The notes below the pieces were generated by a model. It made no database searches. It saw only the letters and a program-made list of their open reading frames with translations, and was not told where the DNA came from. From contig JAUHXA010000021.1 in the NCBI GenBank assembly GCA_030427245.1, forward strand, positions 35,019 through 99,018: 64,000 nucleotides of DNA. Reading direction: 5' to 3'. The position numbers were made by a program, and so were the translations under genes. Below are positions 24,459 to 37,500 of the stretch, one piece after another. The DNA comes from Bacteroidia bacterium. GTDB lineage: Bacteria > Bacteroidota > Bacteroidia > Chitinophagales > UBA2359. Position 1 is the first letter of the stretch; each line of letters opens with the position of its first letter.

Positions 24459-27434
24459 GTGCAGAAACCAATCACCATATCGAAAGAAGACATAAGCCAA
24501 AAAAGTTTGGACTATGACTTTTTGCGTTTAGAAGCCATTGACAAAATTCAAAAGCTATCGGGCAAAGTATGGACGGATTTTAACCTACACGACCCTGGAG
24601 TGACTATTTTGGAGCAGTTGTGTTATACCCTTACAGATTTGGGATTCCGAACCGAATTTGAAATAGAAGACATTCTACACACACAAATCCCACACGACGA
24701 CAAAGACCACACTTTCTACACCGCTGCCGAAATATTACCTTGCCATCCATTGACACTCAACGACTATCGCAGACTGATTATAGACCGAATACCAGAAGTC
24801 AAAAATGCTTGGTTCAGACCTATCAAAGACAGCCTTTTGGGTATTAAGGGATTGTATCAAGTCATGCTTCAAATAGACCTCGACCCAGACATTGACACCT
24901 ACAAAAACGAGAAAATTCGAGACATCAAAGCCAAAGTCCGCACCATTCTACACCAAAACCGAAACCTTTGTGAAGACTTTGCAAGCATCGAAACCTTAGC
25001 CAATGAAGCCATTACCATATCGGCTCGGGTCGACATCAGCCCCGATGTATTGGGTGAAACAGTATTGGCGAAAATCCTATTTGAGTTGGAAATGGCACTG
25101 ACTTCTCCGATCAAAAAATACGATTTGGGAGAATTGCAGGAACAGGGCTATGAGTTGAGCGAGATATTTACAGGCCCCATGCCTGTTCATGGATTCATTA
25201 AGTCGGAAGACTTAAAACCCAAAACCTCCGAAATTCACATCTCCAAACTCATCAAAATCATCACCAACATTGAAGGAGTGCGAAGCATCAGGGATGTAGT
25301 AGTTTATCAAGGCGGCACACAGATTTACGGTAGTTTGTTACTCATAGATCCCGATAAATTTCCTGTATTAAAAATGGATACAACCGTCACTATGGATGGT
25401 CAATATCCCATCAAAATCTTCAAAAGTGGCTTGGAATACAACATAGACTTTGAAGCTACCGAGCAGTTGTACAGCGCACTCATTCACGATGTTGAAGAAA
25501 CCTATAAGTTGGATTTGCGCTTGGATACAATTCACAGTATAGCAAATCAAAAAATTGAAGACCTCGAAAAATACGAATCCCTTCAAAACGACTTTCCGCA
25601 GGTGTATGGCATCAGCGAAGTCGGCATTCCGTTTTCCAATCACCGAGAGAGAAAAGCGCAGGTCAAACAATTGAAGGGGTATCTGATGCTTTTTGAACAA
25701 ATCATTGCCAACTATTTGTCTCAATTGGCAAATGTCCAAAAGCTCTTTTCCTTAAAAGAAGAAGTACACAAAAGCTACTACTCACAAGCTCCTCTAAGCG
25801 TTCCCAATATTGGGCCTCTCCTACGAGGAATTCAACCCGAAAACTTTGCCTCACACATTGCCCAAATCATCCAGGAACTCGATCCTTATTTAGACCGCCG
25901 CAACCGTTTTCTCAATCACCTTTTGGCACGGTTCAGCGAAACTTTTTTGAGCGATTTCTTGGCAATTATCAATCGAAATATTTACGACGACCAAGACAAA
26001 ATCCAACAAGACATCATCAAAGCAAAGATTAAGTTCTTGAAAGACTATGGTGATTTGGGAAAAAATCGCGGTCAAGGCTTCAACTTTACCGAAAAATCCA
26101 TTGATACTTTCAATGTTTCGGGCTTAAAAAAACGAGTGAGCTTGCTCTTGGGAATTCATGAATACCGTGATAGAAATATCGGACAAATTATTGACAATGA
26201 AACCGTCAAGATACGGAGAGGAAGGGGAGCAGAACCTCAAATGATGGAGGCGGAGGACAGCGAAAATATTGAGAAAGACAAGAATGTGGACATATCGGAT
26301 GATGAAGGGGTGAGTGATAACACCGATGAACAGGAGACAAAGGACGAAGAAACTACCGAAGAAAAAACAGGGGATATCACAACGGAATTCAAAAAAACTT
26401 CACAAGTCGTTCACAAAGACGATGCAGAAGAGATTGATTTGGAGGATGAAATAGAGGATGGAGAACAAGAAGAAAATATGGAAGAAGAGGACGAAAATAA
26501 AAAGCCCAAAATCCGCTTTTCTTTTCCTTCCGATAACAAAGAAATCTTCAAAGAAGTGCTGCGATATGGCATTTTTGAAAAAAACTACGATGTTCACCGA
26601 GACAGCGAAGAGGAATCTGCCTTTGTGATTTATACCAATCCTCAAAGCAAGCATCAAGCAGTTGTTTTTAGAGGAGAAAATGAAGATATATGTCAAGAGG
26701 CCATCCTCAAAATGGTCGCTTACCTCAAGAAAATCAATGAACAAAGTGAAAACTTCTATATCCTCGAACACATTCTACTCCGCCCAACCGCACCCGACCG
26801 CTTTGCCTTCAATCTGATTGACGACAAAAACGATATTCTACTGAGTAGCTATGATTTTGCAGATATGTCGACACAGCAGTTTTTGAGCGAAGAACTATCT
26901 GTCATTGGCGACGACTTGGAAAACTATCACATTGTAGAAGATGAAAGAGGGCGATTGCGAGTGATTTTGAATGACAGTTTTGGCAAATCTGTTGCCCGCA
27001 TCGACAAAAAATTCATCCTTTATGAATCTGCCGAAAAAAAGATTTATGAGGTGATAGAATACATTCAATACCTCAAACGAGAAACGATTCCGATAGGCAC
27101 CCGCATTGAGTTTTTTGCCGAACCTAAAAAAGGTCTCGACCTCAGCAGTGATTTTTATTCCTTCTGTATCAGTGTCATACTTCCTTCCTGGCCTGCTCGA
27201 TTCCAGAATACCGAATTTAGAACCTTCCTCAAACGCATCTTTGCACTCAATGCTCCTGCACACATTGCCATCAATTATCATTGGTTGGATATGAAAGACA
27301 TGCGAGCTTTTGAAGACGTGTATCACCGTTGGCTCAAAGAAAAACAGGGATTCCCTCCCCAACAGCCCGATTTGGACGACTTAGCGTATGAATTGATTGA
27401 CTTTATAAGAGGATTCGAGAAGGATGAAGCTTAG
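24459..27434 (+). CDS. Large baseplate protein with acidic insert (Pvc12-like)
   Basis: A 991-residue protein, started at GTG 24459. KVWTDFNLHDPGVTILEQL and CYTLTDLGFRTEF are the hallmark opening of the Pvc12/gp6-7-like wedge family. LKGYLMLFEQIIANYLSQLA and NFYILEHILLRPTAPD are also typical. About residues 590-690 (DNA about 26240-26520) form a low-complexity, strongly acidic insert of Glu and Asp runs. The remainder continues as a normal family member, ending in HIAINYHWLDMKDMRAFEDV. The insert looks disordered and could be a surface-exposed or lumen-facing electrostatic patch. Confidence 0.88.
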   Translation: MQKPITISKEDISQKSLDYDFLRLEAIDKIQKLSGKVWTDFNLHDPGVTILEQLCYTLTDLGFRTEFEIEDILHTQIPHDDKDHTFYTAAEILPCHPLTLNDYRRLIIDRIPEVKNAWFRPIKDSLLGIKGLYQVMLQIDLDPDIDTYKNEKIRDIKAKVRTILHQNRNLCEDFASIETLANEAITISARVDISPDVLGETVLAKILFELEMALTSPIKKYDLGELQEQGYELSEIFTGPMPVHGFIKSEDLKPKTSEIHISKLIKIITNIEGVRSIRDVVVYQGGTQIYGSLLLIDPDKFPVLKMDTTVTMDGQYPIKIFKSGLEYNIDFEATEQLYSALIHDVEETYKLDLRLDTIHSIANQKIEDLEKYESLQNDFPQVYGISEVGIPFSNHRERKAQVKQLKGYLMLFEQIIANYLSQLANVQKLFSLKEEVHKSYYSQAPLSVPNIGPLLRGIQPENFASHIAQIIQELDPYLDRRNRFLNHLLARFSETFLSDFLAIINRNIYDDQDKIQQDIIKAKIKFLKDYGDLGKNRGQGFNFTEKSIDTFNVSGLKKRVSLLLGIHEYRDRNIGQIIDNETVKIRRGRGAEPQMMEAEDSENIEKDKNVDISDDEGVSDNTDEQETKDEETTEEKTGDITTEFKKTSQVVHKDDAEEIDLEDEIEDGEQEENMEEEDENKKPKIRFSFPSDNKEIFKEVLRYGIFEKNYDVHRDSEEESAFVIYTNPQSKHQAVVFRGENEDICQEAILKMVAYLKKINEQSENFYILEHILLRPTAPDRFAFNLIDDKNDILLSSYDFADMSTQQFLSEELSVIGDDLENYHIVEDERGRLRVILNDSFGKSVARIDKKFILYESAEKKIYEVIEYIQYLKRETIPIGTRIEFFAEPKKGLDLSSDFYSFCISVILPSWPARFQNTEFRTFLKRIFALNAPAHIAINYHWLDMKDMRAFEDVYHRWLKEKQGFPPQQPDLDDLAYELIDFIRGFEKDEA

Positions 27435-27475
27435 AATTTTTACTCATTCAAAGGATTAACAATAGTAAACACCCT

Positions 27476-28459
27476 TCAACTACCACTTGATTTCTTCATT
27501 TCCTCTATCAAGTTTTGAAGGTCTTTTTTATGATTCAATTCATTTAATACCAGTCCATTAAATAGACGATCGCTAGGATACGATTTTTCAGTCAAAACAG
27601 TCAAGCCCTCTTCTGCTATTTCCAATGCCTGTCGAACATTCCGTTGATATTTCCAAAGCAGTTTTGCAAAAGAATGATAGGCAAAGGTCAGATTACCAGG
27701 CGATTGTTTTTTCGCTTTCCAATAATAGTCAATAGCTTTGGGATGGTCTTCAAGCTGATGATGATAAAGGTAAGCCAAGTGTTGATAAGCATTGAAGGTC
27801 GTAGGAAAGTCCACCTCCAAAAAAACAGCAGCTCTGTAAAGGGTTTCCATTTCATCATCTGGTATGAGATTAGAATGATGTTTCAAGAATAATTGATAAT
27901 ATTCAATAGCCTTTTCTGGTTCACATTGATTGCAGCGATAGTGAAAGCCCAAACCAAATAGGGCATAAGGATGTGTAGGGTAAAACTGCAATATACCTTC
28001 AAAAAACAGTCGGGTTTCTGAAGAAGTTACTTTAGATTCATACGTCCAAAAAACGCCTGCTTTTAGATACCATTCCAGCAAGTAAGAATGGGCAGGAATC
28101 AAGGAAACATAAAGTGCATGACAATCCTTGTATTTCTGCAAACACTGTCTATTAGATAGTTTGTGATAGGTCACATCGTATCCCATCGTCGAATCGTCGA
28201 CTAAGCGATTTGCCTTTACAAAAGCCACTAAGCTATCCATTAAAACCCTATACTTTTCAGAATCAATAAATTTTTCCAGTAGAATCTTAGTGGAAAGTGC
28301 AATGTCTCTATCTTTTGAAAAACAATACAACCCTAGCACAAACTGTATCGAATTAGGGATTTTTTCAAGCCCCTCCATAATTTGTAGGGCAAGTAGAATG
28401 TTGCCAGCGTCTTTACTACACAGCAATTGCAGTAGATTTTTGGTTTCTTTTTCAGTCAT
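27476..28459 (-). CDS. TPR-like helical repeat protein on the opposite strand
   Basis: A 327-residue cytosolic protein. The C-terminal two thirds contains several TPR-like helix pairs (YALFGLGFHYRCNQCEPEKA; YQHLAYLYHHQLEDHPKAI; LAKLLWKYQ-like SFAKLLWKYQRNVRQALEIA). The N-terminal part is helical (LLQLLCSKDAGNILLALQIM). It interrupts an otherwise co-directional run, between the Pvc12-like and tape-measure genes, and must have its own promoter just left of 28551. It might be an accessory regulator or chaperone of the CIS, or an unrelated insertion. Confidence 0.75.
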   Translation of the reverse strand: MTEKETKNLLQLLCSKDAGNILLALQIMEGLEKIPNSIQFVLGLYCFSKDRDIALSTKILLEKFIDSEKYRVLMDSLVAFVKANRLVDDSTMGYDVTYHKLSNRQCLQKYKDCHALYVSLIPAHSYLLEWYLKAGVFWTYESKVTSSETRLFFEGILQFYPTHPYALFGLGFHYRCNQCEPEKAIEYYQLFLKHHSNLIPDDEMETLYRAAVFLEVDFPTTFNAYQHLAYLYHHQLEDHPKAIDYYWKAKKQSPGNLTFAYHSFAKLLWKYQRNVRQALEIAEEGLTVLTEKSYPSDRLFNGLVLNELNHKKDLQNLIEEMKKSSGS

Positions 28460-28550
28460 ACTTTTTCAAACCCATTTTTTGTCTTGCACGTTCCATTAAA
28501 AAAAACTATCTTTCTACTTCAAAAATCAACACTCGACACTCAAAATTCTG

Positions 28551-31500
28551 ATGAAGCATCTTATCAAAAAACACATCTTTGACATCCGTATGGGCAATGA
28601 ACGCAAAGCCCCTGCTATTCAAGATAGGATAAGTGAAGTGTTTCGCCAAAAATTAACAACGGTCATTGAAGAAATCTTCAATCGCTTTTCCAATCCCAAT
28701 CAACTCATCCGCATAGACAAATTAGAATTGGATTTGGGCAAAATCGGCGAACTCTATTTAGAAGACGAACTCATTCGCAAAATCAGCTACCAACTCCCCT
28801 TCGCCCTCTCCGAAATCATTGCCAAAGCCGAACTCACCTCCCACAAAGAAGGCGTAGAAATCACCAGCACCACCCACTCCAATCTCGAACTCCTTCAATT
28901 TTACCTCCAAAACGGCGCACTTCCTTGGTGGCACAAAAGCGACTCCCAATCAGAAAGCATAGAAACCATTTTCCAACAACTCTTAACCCAAAAGCCAAGA
29001 GCCACCGCCACATTGCTGCAAAAAATAGGCAAGCAAAAAACGGTGCAAAAAAGGTTGATGTTTCAGTTCTCCAATGAACTACTCGAAAAAGTCATTCGTT
29101 TGCTGATTCCCAAATACGCCCTGTCGGTCAATACCTACATCAACAAAATTCAACAACAAATCCAAAGGCAAAAACTGCAAAACAACATCACCCAAACCGC
29201 CCTCAAACACCAAATCTATACATTCACTCTCCAATACATTTTTGAAAGCGACACCCTTTTCACCCTCACCCCCTTCAAAACTGCACTAAAAGAAAACCTC
29301 ACCGCCCACTTTGAATTCAAATCAGAAGAAAGTGATGCCCTATTTGAAGGATTGACAGAAGACACCAAAACCCCCAACGCCACCCAAAACCTTCAAAGTC
29401 AGCTCGAAATCCTGCGATATTTCCTCAAAGAAGGTCGCCTCCCCGATTGGAGCTACATCCACAGCAAAGACTCCTTAGAAGACGTATTGTCCCATCTTTT
29501 GGACAGAGAACCCCAACGATTGCTTCGATTTTTTCGACTCATCAACAATCCCCATCAAATCAGCCAGCGAATTGTCTATCAATTCTCCAAAGAAACCGTT
29601 GCCCGATTATTCGACCTGCTCACCCATCAACAAGCCAGTTTTGTCCACGACTATCTACACAACCTCAACAAAATCTATGGGTTCAGAAGCGGTCAAAAAC
29701 CCAGAATGGAAGAAAACCTAAAAATCAGCATTTTCAGTTTTTTCCTTCAAAAAAACGCCTCTTTTACGCCTACTTCCTTCAATAAACACGTCAGCTCCCA
29801 ACTGCTTCAAAAACGAATCATTGCCGAAAAAGAAGTAACGGAGATATTTGATTTGGTGACAGCCAGAACGACTAACGATAAACAACAGGTAGAGACGTTT
29901 TACCAAAACGTTTCCACAAATACCCAAGCCCCCAAACACCCAAACACAACTACCAACCCAAACACTCAAACACAAGTATCAACTCAAACACCTAAACACA
30001 CAAGCACTTTAATCGAAACCATCGAATTTTTTCTTGAAAACGGTCGAATCCCTTCCAACCTTCAAAAAAACCTAAAAGACTTGTCCTTCAATCAATTGTT
30101 CACCAAATTTCTCCAAGAACAATCCATCAACCTCCCCTCCTTACTCCACCAAACCTTCACCCACGAAAACCGTCAAAAACGCTTAATTCAGCAATTGTCA
30201 GAAAAATTATTGAGACAAATTATCCAGGTTTTGCAGCCCGATTTTGCGCTGCAAATCCAAGACTTCAAAGAAAAAATACTTCAATACGCCCAAAAAAAAC
30301 CCGAACAATCCACCTCCCAAACCCAATACCAATATCACCAACGTTCTGCCATTCTACGATATTTACTAACTACCACCAATGCCGTTTTTGACCTTGCGGA
30401 TTTTGAAAAAGAGATGACAAAACGATTGCAACAAGAATTTGGAGATTCGGAGGAATTGTCAAATGAAGAAAAACAGGCAGTAAGTAAGAATCAGAATACG
30501 TACAGACGTTTTACTAAAACGTCTCCACCAAACCCTCAAACACAATTATCAACCGAAACACCTAAACACAAAAGAAAACACTCAAACACAAAAGAAAACA
30601 CCCTCGTAGAAACGATTGCCTACTTCCTCCAATACGCCCGATTACCCGAGCAAATAGAAAGTCAATGGCAAGGATTGAGTTTTGAAGAATTGTTTGTAAA
30701 ACTACTCGAAAAACAAGCTCAAAAAGTATTGCCCCTACTTCAAAATGCCGCAAAAACAGCCGAAGCCCAAGAACGATTGATACTGCAATTGTCCGAAAAA
30801 ACGCTTACCCAATTACTCCAAATCCTACAACCCAAATACGCCACTTTTCTGCAAAACTTTCGGAGCATCCTCCAAGACCTATACTCCAAAGAACCCCAAC
30901 TCTTCAAAACCACAAACGACCCCAAAATCCTACAATGGCAATACATTTTAGCCCATTTATTCACCATCCAATCCATCGCCTTTCACCCCACAACTTTCAT
31001 TGCCAAAGCCATACAATACCTTGCGGTAGAAGGAAATAAAAGCCGAAAAAACTTTGAAATCGCCCTGCAAAAACTCATTCAACAACAAGAAAAAACAAGC
31101 ACTCAAAAAAACAAAAACCTTCAAAACATCACCGAAGCCTTAGCATCTGCCATCGAACTGCAAAAGCAACGACAACAAACCCCCACCGCTACCCAAACAC
31201 CTCCAAAACACCCCAACCTCACCCAGTCCGTTGCCTATTTTCTACTCAACCAAAAACGCCCTTCCAAAACCTCCCCAAACATAGCAGGTTTATCTTTCGA
31301 GGAATTGATGCTGCAATTACTAAAAGAAGAACCCCGCCAAATCCCAAAATTGCTGCAAACCACAGCCGAAAACAAAAATGAACAAAACACGCTCATACAA
31401 TACCTATCCGATGCCACCCTCACCAAACTCTTAGAAAAGCTAAGCTCCAAAACCCTCTATTTTGCCGAAACACTGCGCCAAAATCTCAACAAACTTCAAA

Positions 31501-34500
31501 CCCTTTCACCCCAAATTTTCACACAAGAAAGCAGCCCTAAAAAACTGCAATGGCAAATCCTCCTAGATTATGCCCTCCAAACACCCAAACCCAACTTCAA
31601 AGAGTTCAGCACCCAAAAAATCACCCAACTCACCACCCAAAACATCAAAGACCGTAAAGAACAAGCACCTACAATCGAAATCATCCAAAAAATCACCCAA
31701 CAAAAAACCGTCAGAACCTACGATTTACCACAAGCTATCGGCTACTTTCTTCGATATGACCGCCTACCCAAGCAGGTCAAAAAAGACATTCAAGGCCTTT
31801 CATTTGAGCAGTTATTCACCCAACTCCTCCAAAAACAAAGCCGCCAAATCTTGGCCCTACTCCAACAAACGGCCAAAGAAAAAACAAGCCAAAAACGCCT
31901 AATCCAACACCTATCCGAAAAAACATTAGAAGAATGGGTGCGAACCCTACACCCCAATTTTGAAGGATTCATAGCGACCTACCGTTTATCCCTTCAAAAA
32001 TTGCAGCAATCCAAACCGCAAATTTTCAGTAGAAACCCTTCTCCAAAAATGCTGCAATGGCAGGGCATTGTCGCCTATTTGTTGAACCCTTCCACAACCA
32101 CAAGTTCAAGCAGTTTTGACACAAAAACCTTTACCATTCAAGCCCTTCAAAATATTGCTCCAAGCTCAAAAGAACAGCAAATCGCCTTCATGACCGAGCT
32201 GCAACGTACTGTGCAACAAGAAATCGAGGCAAGGCAATATCGGTTTTATCCTTTGGGGGAGATTTTGGAAGATTTGGTGACTGGTGAAGGCGAGAAAAAA
32301 GACGAAAAACCAAACACGTACAGACGTTTTAGTAAAACTTCTCTACCAAACACGCAAACACCTAAACACAATTATCAACCTAAACCCCCAAACACAGAGC
32401 AAAACCCAAACACCCAAACACAATTATCAACTCAAACACAACCGAAAACGCTTACCGAATCTATTGCCTATTTCCTCCAGCACGCCCGTTTGCCACAAAA
32501 CATAGAAAGCGAATGGCAGGGTTTGACCTTTGAACAACTGTTTGTGAAATTGTTAGAAACACAAGCCCTAAAAGTATTGCCCTTCTTGCGGATTGCAGCA
32601 AGGACAACCGAAGCACAAGAACGATTGGTATTTCAGTTGTCAGAAGAAACGCTTGTACAATTGGTAGAAATATTGCAGCCCCAATTTGCGACTTTTATAG
32701 AAGAATTTCGGGCGTTGATGACTCGATTTTATGAGAAAAACGGAACTCTATTTCAGCCGATAAATGACCTGCAAGTGCTTCAATGGCAAGCCATTTTGGA
32801 GTATTTGTTAGCTCCCCAAACAGACGAGTTTTATCCGACTACTTTTATTACAAAAATCATCCAACGACTTTCTCTAAAGGGAAAAGAAGCACAACAACAA
32901 TTTGCAGAAACCCTCCAAAACTTCCTACTTCAACAAGAAAAAACCATCTTTTACCAAGTCCTTTCAAAGCATCTGAGTTCTGCGATTGCACTTCAATCAG
33001 AAGCCCCACCCGTTGCCAAGAGACAACCGAAAAAGCCCCTGAATATCGTACAAGCCATTGCCTATTTCTTACTTAACGAAAGGCTGACCGACCATGTACA
33101 AGACTCCATTAAAATTAAAGGTTTGTCTTTTGAAGGATTGATACAAAAATGGATACAAGAACATCCCGAAAAAGTATCCTTCTTTTTGCAGAGAATGAAG
33201 GAGGACAATACCCAACAATTAGTTTTGATTCAGCATTTGTCAGATGGGACGTTGGTCAAAATGCTTGAAAAAGTAGATACGAAGGTTATTCGTTGGGTCG
33301 AAAAATTGAGACGAGTTTTGAACAAACTGCAAGGGCAAATGCCCCACTTTTTTGCAGCCTATAAATCTCCAAGATTTCTTCAATGGCAATTGTTAATCGC
33401 TTTTGTGCTGCAAAAAACGAAAATTGATTTTGACTCTTTTCTCGCCCAAAAAATGGAAGAACTGACCGTCGAAAACACCCTTCAAGAAAAAGAACTCATC
33501 CTTCAATCCCTTCAAAAAGTACTGCAAAAAACTGCTGACTCCGAAAACTTTAATCTCCCTCAATCCATTGGTTTTTTCTTGCGATATGAACGTTTGCCTC
33601 AAAAAATGGAGGTAAGCATTGAAGAAAAAAATTTTGAAGCCTTATTCACCCAATTCCTTCAAAAACAGCCCCGACAAGTTGCCCCTTTTTTGCAGCAAGT
33701 ATTGAAGGAAAGAGAACAACAAACGAGGTTGATTCATCAATTACCCGAAGATACCTTGAGGGAACTGGTACAAACGCTTCAACCCAACTTTGCAGGTTTT
33801 ATAGAGACTTTTCGCTTGGCAATTCAAAAATTACAGCAAGAAAGCAAGAGTATTTTTCAAGAAGATGCAGATGGAAAAGAATTGGAATGGGAAGGGATTT
33901 TGACATATTTATTGGAGGCTTCAACAGGTGAGTTTGATTCTAAAAAGTTTGTAGTCTATTCGCTTCGTGTCATTTTAGGGCAAGTGAAAGTGAGTAGAGA
34001 GATTTTCTTAGAATCCTTACAAGAGGTTGTGAAAGTGGCGATTGGCAAAAGGGAAATGCGGTTTTATCCCTTAGGAGAGGTTTTGGATGAAACGGTAATT
34101 AGTGATTTGAGATTGGTGTCTGGTGAGGAAACAACTAACAGCTTACCCCGAGACCTCGGGGGTCGACGACTGACATCGGATGTATTGAAACAAGAATTTG
34201 AGGGTTCGGAGGAATTGATTGGTGATTCGCTGCAAATGACGGATGAAGAACATGACACGTACAGACGTTTTAGTAAAACGTCTCTACAAACAATGGAATA
34301 TTTTTTGGAACATGGGCGATTGCCCGAACGAGTGGAAGAGTCGATTGAAGGGAAATCGTTTGGTGAATTGTTCGACCAGTTTTTGAGGGAAGAACCTCGA
34401 AAAGTAGTGCCGTTTTTGAAGGCTAAGGCGCAGACGAGTATCAAACAAAAGCGATTAATTCGTGCTTTATCTGAGGCAATATTGAAGGAAATAGTGGTGA

Positions 34501-37500
34501 GATGGCAGCCTGATTTTGCAGGTTTTGTGGAGACGTTTCGCTTAGCGATTCAAAAATTACAGCAACGAAAAGTGGGTATATGGAAGGGCAGCAAGGAAGG
34601 GAAAATTTTGCAGTGGAAAGGGATTTTCAAGTATATATTGGAGGTTTCAACGGGGCGTTTTGATACGAAAGATTTTACGGTTCGTGCTTTGCAAGTGATT
34701 GCGCCTAAAGGTGGGTTGCAGAAAGAGGAATTTTTGAAGTCTTTGAAAGAAGTAGTGCAAGAAGGGATTGATGCGAAGGAATATCGGTTTTATCCTTTGG
34801 GAGAGGTTTTGGGGACGATTGACGGTGGACGATTGACGGTGGACGGTGGACGACTGACGACTGACGGATTGGAAGAGGAACAGGAATTTGGGGTTTCGGA
34901 GGAATCAGTGGACAACGGAGGGGGGACTGTGGATGGACAGGAACAAGACTTTGAGATTTCGGAGGAATTGGTGGAGGATGAAGAACATGACGCGCAGAGA
35001 CTTTTTAGTAAAACGTCTCTACAAACAATGGAATATTTTTTGGAGCATGGACGATTGCCTGAACGGATGGAAGAGTCTATTGAAGGGAAATCGTTTGAGG
35101 AATTGTTTAACCGATTTTTGGCGGAAGAACCTCGAAAGGTAATACCGTTTTTGAAGGCTAAGGCGCAGACGGGTATCAAACGAGAGCGATTGATTCGGGC
35201 TTTGTCGGAGTTGACATTGAAGGAAATGGTGATAAAATGGCAGCCTGATTTTGCAGGTTTTGTGGAGACGTTTCGCTTGGCGGTTAAAAAATTGCAGCAG
35301 CGAAAAAGGGGCGCATTGAAGGGTCGCAAGGAAGGAAAGGTTTTGCAGTGGGAAGGGATTTTGAAGTATTTATTGGAGACTTCAACGGGGCGTTTTGATA
35401 CGAAAGATTTTACGGTTCGTGCATTGCAGGTGATTGCGCCAAAAAGCGGATTACAGAAAGAGGAATTTTTGAAGTCTTTGAAAGAAGTGGTGCAAGAAGA
35501 AATTGATGCGAAGGAATATCGGTTTTATCCTTTGGGAGAGATTTTGGCGAAACTTGTGATTGGTGATTTGAGATGGGTGACTGGTGAGGAAACAACTGAC
35601 AGTTTGCCCCAAGACCTCGGGGGTCAACGACTGACGGTTGACAAGGAACAGGAACAGGAATTTGGAAATTTGGAAGAATCAACAGATGAAGAACAAGACT
35701 TAAACACCCAAATTCAATTACCAACCCAAACACAAGACCCAAAAACAAAAAGGGGCAAAGAGGAGGAGACAGAAGAAAGCAGACGTGAATGGGCATTGGA
35801 AGATTTGTTGGTGTATTTTTTGGAGTACGGGCTATTGCCAAAGCGGATGCCTCGCAAGTGGAGAAATAGTACATTTGAGGGATTGTTTGTAGAATTGTTG
35901 GAGAGGTCGTCTAAGAAAACTTTGCCTCTATTGCGAAAAGAAGTGAAAGCGAACGAAGCGCAAGAGCGATTGATTAAACAGTTGTCGGATAAAACGTTGA
36001 GTCAGTTATTGAAGGTAGTTTTGGGTACGAATGTGGTTTTTGTAGAGAAATTCATGATGGTATTGAAGGACTTGTATGCTGCGGATTCGACGACTTTTAA
36101 GGTGGAAAACAGTCGGATGTTGCAGTGGCGGTCGGTGATTGCTTATTTGGTTGAAGGAGATGCGGGCTTTGACCGTTTGGGTTTTTTGGCGTTTGCGATT
36201 CGGTATTTGGCGAAGATGTCGAGCAGGTCGGCAGTAGAATTGTTGGCGCAAATTCAGGCAGTGGTTTCGCAAATGGAAGAGGCAGATGGAGTGAAAGTAT
36301 TGAAAGTTTCGCTGCAATCTTTGGCAAAAATAGCTGAGGTGGTTTTTGCGGTGGGGAGAGAGGAGAGCGACAAGGAAGTAATTGAACAACACTCAATTTC
36401 AACACCAATGGCGAGAGAATTGGAACGTATTGGCTTGCAGTTGAATGAGGATGATATCTTTGATATGCGAGAGGTGGTGAATTATTTATATGGTGCAAAA
36501 ACACAAACGGCAAAGTATTCTAAGGCTAAATTTGAGCGTTTGTTTAGAGAGTTGATAGAGACTTATCCCGATACTTCAAAGGCGACTTTGCAGACCTTGT
36601 TGAGAGACGAAGATGTACTGCAAAAGATATTGAAGGAGTTTTCGGATAAGACTTACCAAGCGATTGTGGCGTTGTTGCAGCCGAGCTGGGCGAAGCGGAT
36701 TGAGCAATATTTGAAGGATTTGACGGTGATGTTCAAGGCAGAGGTGATGCGGCGAGAATTGTTGTGGTATCTGAAAGATATAGATGAATTTTCGTTTTCT
36801 TTGGCGGATTTTATTCACCAAGTTTTGAATGAGGTAATTGACGGAGACAAAGAGGAATATGGGCGAATGTTGATTACGACGATTCAATATTTAAAAATAA
36901 CCGAATTGACTTCCAAAAACGACCTTCGGGAAGCTTTGTCAGAACTCAAAGTCAAATACGATGTGAGGGTTGGAAACATCAAGCCCAAAGGACAAAAACG
37001 GCAAACGAGTTTGGACGAAAAAGCGAAAACAAAAAAGACGCTTTTGGAGGAAACGATTTATGTACAAAATGCAGGTTTGGTATTGATTTACCCCTTTCTG
37101 TCTCGCTACTTCAATTTTTTGGGAATGTTGGAAGAAAACAAATTCAAGGATGAAGCTACGGCAAATCGAGCCGTATTACTGCTGCAATATTTGGCAACGG
37201 GGTTCAGTAAATCACCTGAGCATGAATTGATTTTGAATAAGTTGTTGTGTGGTTTGCCTTTGGATACGCCCGTTCCATCGGAGATAGAAATGACCGACAA
37301 AGAGAAAGAAATTTCGGGGCAGATGCTGCAAGCGATTATTCAAAACTGGAAACGACTCAACAATATGACGGTCGACAATTTCAGAGGTTCGTTTATTTTG
37401 AGAGATGGAAAACTGGAGGAATCAGAAAAATTTTGGCAACTAAAAGTAGAAAAAAAGGCATGGGACGTATTACTAAAAACTCTACCTTGGGGCTACACAA

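Noticed and set aside
34790..35329. 179-residue minus-strand open frame
   Set aside because: Lies entirely within the tape-measure gene; Ser- and Pro-rich repeats mirror the coding repeats.
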